Source: a virus
Strand: one strand, 5' to 3'
Virus record (IMG/VR): IMGVR_UViG_3300006805_000031
Span: 1-57,987 of that record
DNA length: 57,987 nucleotides
Position numbers and translations under genes: made by a program. The notes under the pieces were generated by a model. It saw nothing but the letters and a program-made list of their open reading frames with translations, searched no databases and was not told the DNA's origin. Shown one piece after another: positions 8,856-18,827 of the stretch. How positions within the stretch are numbered: position 1 is the stretch's first letter; each line of letters opens with the position of its first letter.

Positions 8856-10118
8856 TCAAAAGTCGATGCGGAGACGAATGGTGAACTCTTTCTCTGGGTT
8901 CTTTTCCACTGGCCGGCTTAGCTTGGCCACCGCAAGCAAGTTGTCGCTTGCGTCATACAAGCCCACAGACGTAATGAATGTGAATGTTTGCTGAGTTAGC
9001 TCTTGTCCTGGATCCACAACAACGATCCTGTCATTTGCGTCTCGGAAAGTTGGATTAGATGAGTAGTTTGCGTCATCTGGGTCCACACGGCAGTACACGA
9101 GCGTCGAGTTGATCGTTGTGACATTCGAAAACGTCAATGCGCTTGTTGAGCCCGAATGGAATCGCACAGACCCAATATGGTCGATGATGTCATCCATAGA
9201 GCCCGAAACCATGAAGTCAGGAATAAAAGACTGCGGAGATGGTGAGCCTGTGGTTCCGCCAGTGGTACCAAGTTGGCCAATGGCCATGTACCCAGGAACC
9301 AACCCAAAGGTCCCGCTAACAACTGTCCCGGCGGCATGGATAACGCCAGAAACATGCTGTGAGCCGCTCATTACCTTAGCGAGATCGAGAACCGCAACTC
9401 CACGATCGTAAAACAGAAGCCCGATCGACTTTGTGGTGTCTGATGCATCTACAATAGACCCAACCTCGCCAGCAACCGTGGTAAATCGATTTGTGCTAGA
9501 GCCAGCATCTGTGTACAATTTGTTACCCGTGCTCAGTGCGGTCCCGCTCACAACCGTGTTGAGGTTGCCCGGAAAGTTTGAGCCACTGGCATCGTTCGCA
9601 AGCTTCAGGAAGCGTGTGCTGAATGTTTCAGGCTTGATTTTATCACGAGCAAAGAGACGCTTGAAACTCAGAAACAGAACGGGGTCCATTTTGTCGCTCA
9701 GGGACGTTGAGTCGAATGGCGCCTGAAATTGTCCATCGGGGTCCCCCAGGAGGGAAGACGCCATCATTCGATACATGTCAATCTTCTCTCGCATCATGAG
9801 AGAGGAAGATAGAAACAATGGCTTGCCCGCAGTGTCCGTGCCGCTCTTTACAGCGTTCACAATTGAGCCTGTGTAGAACAAGCCAACTGTCATGTCCATG
9901 AACGCATTTGCGGAGGACGTCGTAAAATCCTGATCGAAAACAGTCTGATAGATCGAGGATGTCACGCCTGGTCCAGCATCCGTACCAGAAGCGTAATGCT
10001 GGTACTTTTGACGAGAGGCGCTGCTTGAAATGTCGTTAGACAGTACGTCTACGATCTGATTCAAAAACGAGCGGGATGTCTTGATATCCTTGGCTTCTAG
10101 CGGTTTGTAAATGGACAT
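8856..10118 (-). CDS. Virion structural protein sharing C-terminal domain with its neighbour, 420 aa
   Basis: This 420-residue protein is probably part of the same virion substructure as the 777-residue product just downstream. They share a C-terminal block: a FYDRGVAVLDLAK segment, YCRVDPDDANYSSNPTF, a strand reading FITSVGLYDASDNLLAVAKLSRPVEK, and a short FTIRLRIDF end. The N-terminal third differs and is mostly helical, with a Ser-rich linker. No enzymatic motif is visible. It starts 3 bases after the preceding gene. The shared domain suggests common attachment or oligomerisation, but that is inference. Confidence 0.8.
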   Translation of the reverse strand: MSIYKPLEAKDIKTSRSFLNQIVDVLSNDISSSASRQKYQHYASGTDAGPGVTSSIYQTVFDQDFTTSSANAFMDMTVGLFYTGSIVNAVKSGTDTAGKPLFLSSSLMMREKIDMYRMMASSLLGDPDGQFQAPFDSTSLSDKMDPVLFLSFKRLFARDKIKPETFSTRFLKLANDASGSNFPGNLNTVVSGTALSTGNKLYTDAGSSTNRFTTVAGEVGSIVDASDTTKSIGLLFYDRGVAVLDLAKVMSGSQHVSGVIHAAGTVVSGTFGLVPGYMAIGQLGTTGGTTGSPSPQSFIPDFMVSGSMDDIIDHIGSVRFHSGSTSALTFSNVTTINSTLVYCRVDPDDANYSSNPTFRDANDRIVVVDPGQELTQQTFTFITSVGLYDASDNLLAVAKLSRPVEKNPEKEFTIRLRIDF

Positions 10119-10121
10119 TTC

Positions 10122-10838
10122 TCAGAGACTCTTGTTGATGTTTACACGGAATTCTCGTACAGATCCGGACTGCTTTCCGAAAACCCGAACATACGAACTG
10201 ATGATGTTTTTGCTGGTCGACGTGCCGTACACATCGAACTGAGCGTCACTAATGGATTTAGCATTGATCGTCATAGACACAACGCTGCCGCCCTGGGCAT
10301 TCTGAATGGAGTTTCGTGGGATAATGTATAGCGCTCTGCGGTTCCCGTCGACAGAATCAGGAGTAGTGTTTGCCACGCTCAAGAAAAGGTCATTAAGCTC
10401 TACAACAAAAACAGAATCCTGTAGCTCAACATCAATCGATGTCTCTCCAGCAATGTTCTGCTCAAGTGTGATGTTTGCGCTGCGCTGGGAGGTCTTCCCG
10501 AGAGTGATAACGCCAGTGGAGCTATCAAAGGTGCTGTCGCCGCTGAGGCGTAGACTTGGTAGCCGCACAAGATTTGGGTTTGAAACCGTGATGAGCTTGT
10601 ACTTCTGAGCATATGCCTGATTGGTGACAGCCTCAAAAACTGGCGTAAGGCGCTCGATCTTCTCCTTTCCAAGGGCACGACCGTACTGCTTAATGAGGCC
10701 GTAGTTGACCTCATCATCAGCGAACGCAACCTTCACAAAGGAAAATGTGCCGTCATTTCGGCTCAAAAGCTGACGACCAAGATCCGTAAGGACAGTGTCA
10801 ACAATTGGAAGATTTGTGGTATTAGGTAGGAATCCCAT
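10122..10838 (-). CDS. Virion protein with VLTxxGR N-terminal module, 238 aa
   Basis: The N-terminus (GFLPNTTNLPIVDTVLTDLG then RQLLSRNDGTFSFVKVAFADDEVNY) has the same pattern as the 290-residue product encoded at 17955-18827. Both read GFL, then V-D/I-D-x-VLT-x-x-GR-x-x-x-S, an F-x-F-V/S-F-V strand, a D-D/S-x-V-x-Y element, and diverge afterwards. The rest is beta-rich and Thr/Ser-rich with no catalytic motif. I read it as a small virion subunit. The module recurs in structural proteins of large tailed phages, but its function is not established to my knowledge. A GAGAC element lies just before the ATG at 10838. Confidence 0.78.
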   Translation of the reverse strand: MGFLPNTTNLPIVDTVLTDLGRQLLSRNDGTFSFVKVAFADDEVNYGLIKQYGRALGKEKIERLTPVFEAVTNQAYAQKYKLITVSNPNLVRLPSLRLSGDSTFDSSTGVITLGKTSQRSANITLEQNIAGETSIDVELQDSVFVVELNDLFLSVANTTPDSVDGNRRALYIIPRNSIQNAQGGSVVSMTINAKSISDAQFDVYGTSTSKNIISSYVRVFGKQSGSVREFRVNINKSL

Positions 10839-10856
10839 GCTTGTCTCTGTTCTTAA

Positions 10857-12539
10857 CTAGCTCAATTTCGAAATAGAGTCCCCATAGTCAGGGAAGAAAT
10901 TGGCAATCTCGGGCTTTTTTGGTTCGACGGGCGGCGTTTCGATGGTAATTTCGCATGTGCTAGATGAGCCCGAATTAGGGTCAAGGATTGAGATATTGTA
11001 GCTCCCAAATTCACTTGTTGTGATGCCCGAAATGACCTTGCCAGAGATATTGACGAATTTGATTGCATCTGGGGCCGTAATAACTTCCATGCTGGCGCCA
11101 GCTGGAACGGTAAACGAATCCCTAAATGACACTTTGTCTTCCCAAAAGATATTGGGGAACTGCTTAGGTGCACCAGCTGGAGAAGCTTGCTTGATATCCA
11201 GGCGGTTTTTGAGTGAGTTAAATCGAACCAAGAACTGCTCTGAGTATCCAGAGGTCATGCCGTGAGCATCCACCGATGCCACTGCGTAGATCACAGTTTC
11301 GCCAATCCTATACTCTTCATCCCAGAAGACGGTATCTCGCCTCTTTGTGACAAGCCTTGCGTCTGGCTGCTCGGCAATGAAATTTCCTGGGTCATCGAAC
11401 GAATACTGACGAACCAGCTGAAATGGCTCATACTCTGTGCGGCGCTTAAAGCACTGAAAGTGCTTGATGTCACGTTGAAGGTTTGGCGGGAATGTCCATA
11501 CGAGCAACGGCATATTTTTCTCGTAATCCCATACAACCGAGAAATCGGCAGGGGAAGGAGGCGGAACAAACTCCTCACACTGAACGTCTTCTGCGTATGA
11601 TGGTCTTGATGAGACCAGCATGGTTGCATCAAAAACTTCGCCAGTCGCCGAGTCAATTGCAGGAACTGTAATTGTTGCAACCACTCTAACGACATACCTT
11701 TGAACGCACCCGTAAAGCACATCGAGGTCGATAATGGACGTCTGATTGACGTCATCAACGAAGATAGTCGATAGCCGCTGCAGACTATCGGATCCCTTCA
11801 CGGATCGATACCTGTCAATTGCGTAGCCTACGATTGCTGCTGATGTTGTACTTGAGCCGGCCTTTTTGAGCTCAATTGGCTCGAAAGAGAAGTTTGGGTT
11901 TTGAAAATCATCCTTCGAGCGAGCGGCCGAGACTCGTTTCCCGGTTGCATCGGCAGGCTCTTTAAGCTCGAAGCTCAGAGAGTGGCTAGGATTAAGCGCT
12001 GCCTTTCTCAATACAGATGCTGCAACCTTGTTTGAGATCTGAACGTCAATAGCGGCGTTTTTCAGCAGCGCCCTTATATCTTCCCTGTTCTCTGTGATGG
12101 ATTGCACGAAGTTGTACCCAGAACTGGCATCGTTAGCGGCCAGTTCCTTTGATACGGAGGCGGAAGGGTTTGCAACAAGTTCTTGCTCATGTAGCTTGTC
12201 AAGAACTGCAGTGTCTGCCAAAGTAATGCTTGTGTACGAATCACCAGCAAAGAACTCCTCCGAAAGGATATCCTTGGCGTGATTTCTCAAGAACCCATTG
12301 GCGATTTTCTGGGTTGGACCAGTGGGGATCTGCCAGGACAGCGAGACGTACCTCGCTAGCCTTTTCAAGGCGCTACTTTGGCTGCGGCCGTCCTTTTGGG
12401 TGAGAATCGGATCGCTGGCGACGGCGACTGCAGTCTCATCCTTATCGTAGAAGTTGTATACGAATTTCGAGGAAATGAAGCGTGTCTCTGGAATATCCAG
12501 TACGAGCACGTTTTGGGACGGCTTTGTGTTTGTGCTCAT
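10857..12539 (-). CDS. Virion protein with fibronectin/Ig-like domains, 560 aa
   Basis: This protein is probably structural. Around residues 330-430 lies a fibronectin-III-like sandwich (FSVVWDYEKNMPLLVWTFPP, then HFQCFKRRTEYEPFQLVRQY). The last about 100 residues look like an Ig-like/PKD-type domain (ISGKVISGITTSEFGSYNISILD) ending in a Pro-rich tail. Such domains are common add-ons on tail and baseplate proteins, where they contact partners or host surfaces. Its ATG overlaps the stop of the preceding 1098-residue gene by four bases. No enzyme motif is seen, and I cannot place it in the virion with confidence. Confidence 0.78.
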   Translation of the reverse strand: MSTNTKPSQNVLVLDIPETRFISSKFVYNFYDKDETAVAVASDPILTQKDGRSQSSALKRLARYVSLSWQIPTGPTQKIANGFLRNHAKDILSEEFFAGDSYTSITLADTAVLDKLHEQELVANPSASVSKELAANDASSGYNFVQSITENREDIRALLKNAAIDVQISNKVAASVLRKAALNPSHSLSFELKEPADATGKRVSAARSKDDFQNPNFSFEPIELKKAGSSTTSAAIVGYAIDRYRSVKGSDSLQRLSTIFVDDVNQTSIIDLDVLYGCVQRYVVRVVATITVPAIDSATGEVFDATMLVSSRPSYAEDVQCEEFVPPPSPADFSVVWDYEKNMPLLVWTFPPNLQRDIKHFQCFKRRTEYEPFQLVRQYSFDDPGNFIAEQPDARLVTKRRDTVFWDEEYRIGETVIYAVASVDAHGMTSGYSEQFLVRFNSLKNRLDIKQASPAGAPKQFPNIFWEDKVSFRDSFTVPAGASMEVITAPDAIKFVNISGKVISGITTSEFGSYNISILDPNSGSSSTCEITIETPPVEPKKPEIANFFPDYGDSISKLS

Positions 12540-15500
12540 CGTGTTTCCATTTCTACAGCGTAAGAGTCCATATACACAAAGTTCTGATCCGCATTCAAGT
12601 ATAGTCTTCCAGTGCCATCATCATAGACCCCCCGAGACGCCACAAGGCCAGATAGGGTGGCAGCTCCAGTGGGGGTGGCCTTGGTAAGAGGGATATCGAT
12701 TTCGAAAAAATCCGGATCGAGCAATACACAAAACACACGCTCGTAAATGGGCGAGGCAACCTCTTTGAGATAGCCAGTGTTGAAGGCAATCATCTGTGGG
12801 GCGGCAGGAATATTCCTCGCCAGGCTTACAAGCGACGTGATCTTGGATTGCAATCGTGGAATGCCAATTTTCGCAGAAATGCTCTTGCCAGCACTTCCTG
12901 TAGTGGCCGCTGGAGCTTGAAGGGAAATCAGGCTGCTGATTGCCTGCTGTAGGAAGTTTGTGTTTTCGGGCGGCGGGGTGGGGAGCTGGAATTCCTCTTT
13001 GAAGGCGTCGTCGTCGAATGAAAGTCCAGAGATTGCCTTTACGTGCTCTTTCAGGATGCATGATTCGTAATGGTTGCTCAAAATCTCAAACTGCTCTTTC
13101 GCTGAAAGATTTGAGTACCTTTCGGCGACAAATGCAGAGAACCCAACCTCTTTTGCTACTGTGATACCTGAGAAGTCGAGCGTAACAAGCTCTGACATGT
13201 TGGCCTCTCGACTCTTTCGTGAGTCGTAGTTGAGTCTATTTTCGCCAACGAATGTTACGAACCTAGAATACTCGAACATTTTCTTGATTGGCTTGAATAC
13301 GAGCCCTGGCAAAAGCTCATTCTTTCGAGTGAAAGACAGGTTGACAATATCATTGTCACTACCTGCAATCCGCACTTGCTCATCAAGAGCCTCTGCCACA
13401 CCATATGGAATCCCAATTGCAAACACACGAGCATTCATCCTAGCAAAAGGGGACAACTCTGGTTGATTTAGGTACGAATGCACTGCGTTAATGCCATCCA
13501 GCAGTGCATTCTCTTTGTACCCAATAGTGGCTTTTTGGGCTCCGTCAGCTGCAGAGACAATTGATGTCATGCTAGCTTTGGCGTCCACAAGGGTCTTTTG
13601 AAGCAACCGCAATGCACCGGCCTGGAATAGGCTAGAAATCGCCTTTTCGTTTTGAAGCAGACCTCCGAGCTTCGAGATCTGCAAGGCTGTCTTGGTGTCT
13701 TTTAGGAGCCCTGCGTGGGCTTCTGCGGAAGCGGCGATGTTGTCCAGAAACGACTGAATTCGAACGAGGTTGGTGCAGAGTTGGCGTTCCGAATCTTTGG
13801 CTAGTTTTTTTGCCGCCGAAAGACTTGCTGAGCTAGAATTTGCACCAAAGAGGAACCCATTCTTCCCGTTAAGAGCTGCTGTTTGTCGAGAATTAATTGA
13901 CGCATTAGCAACCTGACAAATAAGCCTCAGGTAGGTAACGAGAATGGTTGTCTCTGCGCAACCAGAGTATCTTGTTCGTCCATTGAAATTGAGCGTATTG
14001 TTGAGGTACCTGCAGATTGTCGACACGTGCGCAAGGTTTGCCTTCAGCTGCAAAAAGAAGTCTGTATTTTGATTGAGCTGAACAATGAACTGAGTTCTTG
14101 TTGTGAGGGCTGGGCCAGCTGCATTCTTCCCTGAGCCCAAACCAAGGATGGTCTGTGTTGTATTTGGTGATTTGGTGTCAAAATACTGGTCGACAACTCG
14201 CAAAAAGGAGTCATCGAGAACGGCCTTGCTTGCGTTAACTCCAAAACATCGTGTGAGCAAATAAAAGACCAGCTCACCGAAAAGCTTTTGGTTGTCATCT
14301 GCAGCAGACAGCAGCTTCACAAATGGATCTGCATCACGGCCCGAAATCAGCTCATCGTTTCCGTACAGAAACAACTTTTGCGCCAAAGAGATAGCGCCGT
14401 CCGGAGACGCAAATTCAATCTGATCATTCACGTACTCTGGGATCTGTCCAAGTTCATAGCAGCTAAAGAGATCGGTCAGCAGAGTAGTGATCTGTTTGGA
14501 GTGTTTTTTGCTTTGCTCTCTAATGGGGTCTAGTTTTTCAGGCTGAAATTTTCCTGCAGAGACCACACATGTTTCTGCAACCAGCTGCACACCCGTTCGA
14601 AAAAGTGTTCCATTCTGTTTGCTGGGTACACTATCGACATAAGCAATCCCCTGGCTCGCATCAATGATGGCCGAGGTAATGCCTGGTGAGGCGAATGAAG
14701 TGTATGGGGATGCTACGTCAGCAGCGCCAATGACCTTTTCGTATAGGTCGTAGCCGAACGTATTTGCAGAGAAAAAGTCAAATTTGCTTGTGACAGAGCT
14801 GCGGGCAAGCGCTGCGCTAACTGCGATCTCTCGCTTCAGGAATGCACTTAGCTTTGCGAGCTTTTCATTCTTGGAACCCCCTGCTTCTTGTTCAACAAAC
14901 TTGTTGATTCCGACAATCGAGTTGACAAAAGCTCGATAGGAATTCATGTCCATGTTCAGCGCTTCATACTTCGGGAGATCAAACCCCGCCAAGCTTTGAT
15001 TGAGGTCAATCTGTTTTCCGCTTAGCCCACGCAACGTCTTTTTGGCATCGGCGGCGAGACGAACAAAGATCTCTGTGCCAGTGCCCGATTCCACCTTTGG
15101 GGGTTGCGAAAACTCATCCGAAACTGCAGCACTGTAGTTCTTTGCGATGTATGCAGCGATGTTTGGTTGCCATTCTGAAAACCTAAACGCCCCTTCGGTT
15201 ACTTTTTTCGATGTCTCAATGGATACCCCGAAGTTAACAACATCTTCAAAATTCGAAACCTGACGTGAGCACTCAGTAGCGTATTTTGCTTTATCGGCGG
15301 ATGACTCAAGGCAGCTAGCAAGAAAAGCAATATTGCTTCGATTGCTTTCGTATAGCAGCTTTTGATAAACTCCCACACTAGAGAGGGCCGTACTTGCTTC
15401 TTCTCTGAATGGGGACTCATACGAAAAAACAGATAGTATCTCCGGCTGGAATTTCGAGATCAAATTTCCGGTCTGGGTTTCTGTAATGGGGATTTTGGCT

Positions 15501-15832
15501 GCTTGGTTCTCGGAAATGGTTGTGTCGCCCACTGGAAGAAAACTCAATGGCGATGGCATGAGTTGGTACCCCGGAAGAATTGCAATCGCCTCCATAGACG
15601 GAAGCTTGAAACGTGTTTCACCTGCAGGGGCTGGAGGGAAAAGGTTGGCAATGGGCACCAATGACACAGAATCAGCGCCAAGAGCGGCTGCAGCGGGGGC
15701 TGGCAGTATCGTCACCTTTGATGGCGAAAGAGGCTGCAGGGCTTCTGCAGAGGGCTTTACGGCGCTCGGAACGGCTTGCGTTGTAAGCCCTCCGATGGAT
15801 ACGGAACCCAATCGTGTTTTAAGTCCAGACAT
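12536..15832 (-). CDS. Very large structural protein, 1098 aa, unknown
   Basis: I do not recognise a family. The first about 110 residues are low-complexity, rich in Ala, Pro and Ser (LPAPAAAALGADS, FPPAPAGE). A long, mostly helical region follows (about 150-1000) with many Ala/Lys/Glu-rich segments. A short beta-rich end finishes with DADQ/NLNADQNFVYMDSYAVEMETR-like strands. No Walker, protease or nuclease motif is visible, and the length and composition suggest a virion scaffold, tape-like or internal protein. It overlaps both neighbours at their ends (TAATG upstream, ATGA downstream), so it is translated as part of the structural operon. Confidence 0.75.
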   Translation of the reverse strand: MSGLKTRLGSVSIGGLTTQAVPSAVKPSAEALQPLSPSKVTILPAPAAAALGADSVSLVPIANLFPPAPAGETRFKLPSMEAIAILPGYQLMPSPLSFLPVGDTTISENQAAKIPITETQTGNLISKFQPEILSVFSYESPFREEASTALSSVGVYQKLLYESNRSNIAFLASCLESSADKAKYATECSRQVSNFEDVVNFGVSIETSKKVTEGAFRFSEWQPNIAAYIAKNYSAAVSDEFSQPPKVESGTGTEIFVRLAADAKKTLRGLSGKQIDLNQSLAGFDLPKYEALNMDMNSYRAFVNSIVGINKFVEQEAGGSKNEKLAKLSAFLKREIAVSAALARSSVTSKFDFFSANTFGYDLYEKVIGAADVASPYTSFASPGITSAIIDASQGIAYVDSVPSKQNGTLFRTGVQLVAETCVVSAGKFQPEKLDPIREQSKKHSKQITTLLTDLFSCYELGQIPEYVNDQIEFASPDGAISLAQKLFLYGNDELISGRDADPFVKLLSAADDNQKLFGELVFYLLTRCFGVNASKAVLDDSFLRVVDQYFDTKSPNTTQTILGLGSGKNAAGPALTTRTQFIVQLNQNTDFFLQLKANLAHVSTICRYLNNTLNFNGRTRYSGCAETTILVTYLRLICQVANASINSRQTAALNGKNGFLFGANSSSASLSAAKKLAKDSERQLCTNLVRIQSFLDNIAASAEAHAGLLKDTKTALQISKLGGLLQNEKAISSLFQAGALRLLQKTLVDAKASMTSIVSAADGAQKATIGYKENALLDGINAVHSYLNQPELSPFARMNARVFAIGIPYGVAEALDEQVRIAGSDNDIVNLSFTRKNELLPGLVFKPIKKMFEYSRFVTFVGENRLNYDSRKSREANMSELVTLDFSGITVAKEVGFSAFVAERYSNLSAKEQFEILSNHYESCILKEHVKAISGLSFDDDAFKEEFQLPTPPPENTNFLQQAISSLISLQAPAATTGSAGKSISAKIGIPRLQSKITSLVSLARNIPAAPQMIAFNTGYLKEVASPIYERVFCVLLDPDFFEIDIPLTKATPTGAATLSGLVASRGVYDDGTGRLYLNADQNFVYMDSYAVEMETR

Positions 15833-17955
15833 TATTTCTTCTCGAATCGAATGTTTTCGCCAATCCCCGAGTCTGTGACCGCAGAGATGTAGAAGTCGGA
15901 ATTGCTCGCCTTCTTTTTAACCGTAATTGCGTAGCTGTTTTGACCAGACACTGGAAAAAGCCTACCAACAGAAGTGATGCCATCTTCCGTATTTTCAAGA
16001 ATCTGATAGTGATCTACACCCAGGGCTCCGTCCAAAATGGACAGCTTCAACAAAGCTTGTGTCTTAGAGATTTCCGTTTGCGTTGCGCCAGTGAGTCGGG
16101 CTGACGCTTTCGGGATTGTAACATCAATATCCGTCACAACACCAATTGCGGCTGCGTCAATTTCGGAATAAGATGTCAACCTCTGCCTGGAATTTACAGA
16201 CGCTTTCACTCCACCCTTTAGTGCCAGCGGACTCAAGGAAATGGATGGATTCCATTGGTAATTTCGACCTGTTCCTGTGTCTTTGGATGTCTTTACGTAA
16301 TCACTAAAGAGGGTCTCTGGTGAACGGACACATGAAAAAATCTGATATTTGTACCCCCCTTCGGAGCGCACAGGTGGAGCGCCAACAAGCTCTGAACGGG
16401 TTGCATCATCAAAATTGTCTGCAACAAGACCGAAATCAACAACGGCGCCCGAAAATGTGTCGATCCGAAATACCTTATGCGAGATAACCTTGTTCAGCTT
16501 TTCTCGCTCATTGATCGACTCCTGGATGAATAGTTCATCATACCCATTTGACTTCAAAAGCTGCCTTAGAATTTCGCTCTGGTTCTTCTCTAGCTCCGTG
16601 CTTAGGGAAAATGACACCGTGTCGGAAGACACCTGCAGATTTTCAACCTTAATAGCGCCCACGCCAACCTTCTTTCGTACGCACTTCTCAGTATCAGAGA
16701 AATGTGTTGTGGATAGGCCATTCTGGTGTTGAATCACAAGCTTGTAACTTCGATACAGGCCATCCTTGGAGGATGGGTCTAGAAAAAACCTTCTTGTTAG
16801 CCCGAGAATGTACTCTGAGCCAACGAGCCTAAAGTCACCAGATAGCCTGGCCTGCCCCTCTTGGGCGTAAAGTGTGCAGGATACAGCTGTGCTAGGGATG
16901 TTCTCAACGAAGATATTCGTTCCGTCTACGGCCTCAGCGCAGTAAAGAGATGCCGTGCTATGCGTTTTGTTGGGCCGATCAGCATCGACAACAACAGAAG
17001 AAAAGTCGCTCGAAATGTTGCCAAAGTTATCACACGCCAAAAACCTGTAGATGACATGCGAGCCAAAGTGCGAATCAATCCTCAACCTTGTCTCTTTTCC
17101 GGCTGCCAAAGGAAGATCTCTTGCTAGGGAAAATTCAGATCTGAGAGCCTTATCCATCGACTGCACCTTCCGAAAAACAAGTACACGATTTGCGCTCATG
17201 TCCACTTGCTTCAGGTTTGCGAAGCCATAACCATCCCCACGAAGCGCTTGATAGGATACTTCTGGTGGAGAAATGGAATTCCGGAAAAACTCGGCGAGAT
17301 CCTCTTTAGAGAACTGAACTTGTTGAATCTGCACTGGCACGCCAGATGAATTAAGCACCGCAAATGTGAAGAAGCCGCCTGTTAGTTCAACATCAGAAGG
17401 AAGAACGAACGTGAATTCATCAGTCACATAAGCAACCTCTTGCTCTGCTGGGGCGACTGCAGTAAGCACTAGACCTGCAGGGTTCTGAACTTTCGGGTTG
17501 TTGATTTTCTGCTGCAGAAGATCTGCATAGTCAATGCCGGCGCCAGCACTTTGAGCAACTTCAATTTTCGTATTCAGCTGGGCAAGTGGCGGACGGTGCA
17601 CTGCCGGCGGCCGGGGGGGAATCTTGAGGGGAGACCGTTGGGGCAGCTGAGCTTTTTGAGGTGAGGTGGTCGCTCCAAGATCTTTTGTTGCAAGCACAAG
17701 CTTGGGCGGTGATGGGATGTCTGCCGATGATAGACTTGGCTTACCCAGCGAAATCTTGGCCAAGTAGCTCTCAACATCAGCGATTGTCTTGCCAACATAC
17801 ACGGATGCTTGCAAGGGGAGGTTATTCTGCAACAAGGCGTGATCCGCCGTGTAAGAGAATTTGAATTCGTATCCGCCATCAACACGGCGAACCGAAGATG
17901 GGATGGATGAAACCTTGATGAAGGAGTCTTTGAGTTTTCTTTTGGCAATGAACAT
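15832..17955 (-). CDS. Virion protein with Pro-rich linker and fibronectin-like domains, 707 aa
   Basis: A basic start (MFIAKRKLKDSF) precedes a beta domain. A Pro-rich linker follows around residues 95-135 (SPLKIPPRPPAVHRPPL). The central region has fibronectin/Ig-like strands (VIYRFLACDNFGNISSDFSSVVVD, about 300-330), and the rest is beta-rich. No catalytic motif is visible. Flexible proline linkers between sandwich domains are typical of tail appendage proteins, and I infer a structural role. The start overlaps the stop of the 290-residue upstream gene (TGATG), and the stop overlaps the next ATG (TAATG), showing tight coupling. Confidence 0.77.
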   Translation of the reverse strand: MFIAKRKLKDSFIKVSSIPSSVRRVDGGYEFKFSYTADHALLQNNLPLQASVYVGKTIADVESYLAKISLGKPSLSSADIPSPPKLVLATKDLGATTSPQKAQLPQRSPLKIPPRPPAVHRPPLAQLNTKIEVAQSAGAGIDYADLLQQKINNPKVQNPAGLVLTAVAPAEQEVAYVTDEFTFVLPSDVELTGGFFTFAVLNSSGVPVQIQQVQFSKEDLAEFFRNSISPPEVSYQALRGDGYGFANLKQVDMSANRVLVFRKVQSMDKALRSEFSLARDLPLAAGKETRLRIDSHFGSHVIYRFLACDNFGNISSDFSSVVVDADRPNKTHSTASLYCAEAVDGTNIFVENIPSTAVSCTLYAQEGQARLSGDFRLVGSEYILGLTRRFFLDPSSKDGLYRSYKLVIQHQNGLSTTHFSDTEKCVRKKVGVGAIKVENLQVSSDTVSFSLSTELEKNQSEILRQLLKSNGYDELFIQESINEREKLNKVISHKVFRIDTFSGAVVDFGLVADNFDDATRSELVGAPPVRSEGGYKYQIFSCVRSPETLFSDYVKTSKDTGTGRNYQWNPSISLSPLALKGGVKASVNSRQRLTSYSEIDAAAIGVVTDIDVTIPKASARLTGATQTEISKTQALLKLSILDGALGVDHYQILENTEDGITSVGRLFPVSGQNSYAITVKKKASNSDFYISAVTDSGIGENIRFEKK

Positions 17956-18827
17956 CAGGTCACCAAGAAGTAGAAGACACCAAGGAAAGTCGAAACGTTT
18001 TTGCTGTCTCGCTCTTCGTACCCTGCAACATACACACGTTTGCGACCGTCAATTTCAAGAAACCCCAGGTTGTAAACATCCATTTTTCGAATGGACTTGT
18101 TGTTCTCAAGCTCATACACTTGAACCAAAAGGTCTGACTGCTGTCTGGCCTGCAGTGTGTCTTTGTATCCGAACTCGACACTTTTGGACTTTCCTTCCTG
18201 GCGTGCCTTGCTGACAACTTGCTGCAAAGATTTCGAACCAAGATCTTCAATGCTGTCCGGGTAATTCCCAAGCGGCAAAGATTGCTGGTCTGGTGTCAGC
18301 TTGTTGACTGGCGGCAGATACATAAAGTTCTTCATTCCCCTGAAGCGTTTGTCCTCAAACATCCCTGGGAATGAGTCGATGTTGATTGCGCCAGAAGCGG
18401 TTTCATTTTGGCCCAAAACAAACTTGAGATTTGTTGGTGAGACTTTGAATTGACCATCAGCTGCATCCACTGTCTGCAGAATGGATAGCTTGCCAAATGC
18501 TTGGGTTTGAGTCTCCTGCAACTTATCAAATGCAGTTGTGGCGTCTAGTTCTTCACCGCTCGGGAGAATCTGCATACCTCCAGTGGAGTCAAGCCCATTC
18601 CCGGATGTCAAAAGGTATCCGTTCTCAGAGGCCTCAACAGTAAGTACATCAGCCGGGTTCGAAGCCGCCTCTGTTCCAAAGTTCAATCCCGAACTCTCGT
18701 AATCCACTCCACTATCCGAAAAAGAAACAAAAGAAGGTCGGAATAGTCCTTGGGAGACTTTTCGGCGACCTTCTTTTGTGAGGACAATGTCGATGATTCG
18801 AGATTTGCCGTCCAGAAAACCTGCCAT
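17955..18827 (-). CDS. Virion protein with VLTxxGR N-terminal module, 290 aa; first of structural block
   Basis: The N-terminus (AGFLDGKSRIIDIVLTKEGR then RKVSQGLFRPSFVSFSDSGVDYE) matches the 238-residue product at 10122-10838 in pattern and spacing. The two proteins therefore share a module although their remaining parts differ. The C-terminal third is beta-rich (VDYKDTLQ/LLVQVYELENN-like strands and GFLEIDGRKRVYVAGYEER). It heads seven consecutive genes that look structural. Its ATG is preceded, 5 bases upstream, by CTATATT and has no Shine-Dalgarno sequence. This suggests a promoter immediately before the gene rather than read-through translation from phoH. Confidence 0.8.
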   Translation of the reverse strand: MAGFLDGKSRIIDIVLTKEGRRKVSQGLFRPSFVSFSDSGVDYESSGLNFGTEAASNPADVLTVEASENGYLLTSGNGLDSTGGMQILPSGEELDATTAFDKLQETQTQAFGKLSILQTVDAADGQFKVSPTNLKFVLGQNETASGAINIDSFPGMFEDKRFRGMKNFMYLPPVNKLTPDQQSLPLGNYPDSIEDLGSKSLQQVVSKARQEGKSKSVEFGYKDTLQARQQSDLLVQVYELENNKSIRKMDVYNLGFLEIDGRKRVYVAGYEERDSKNVSTFLGVFYFLVT

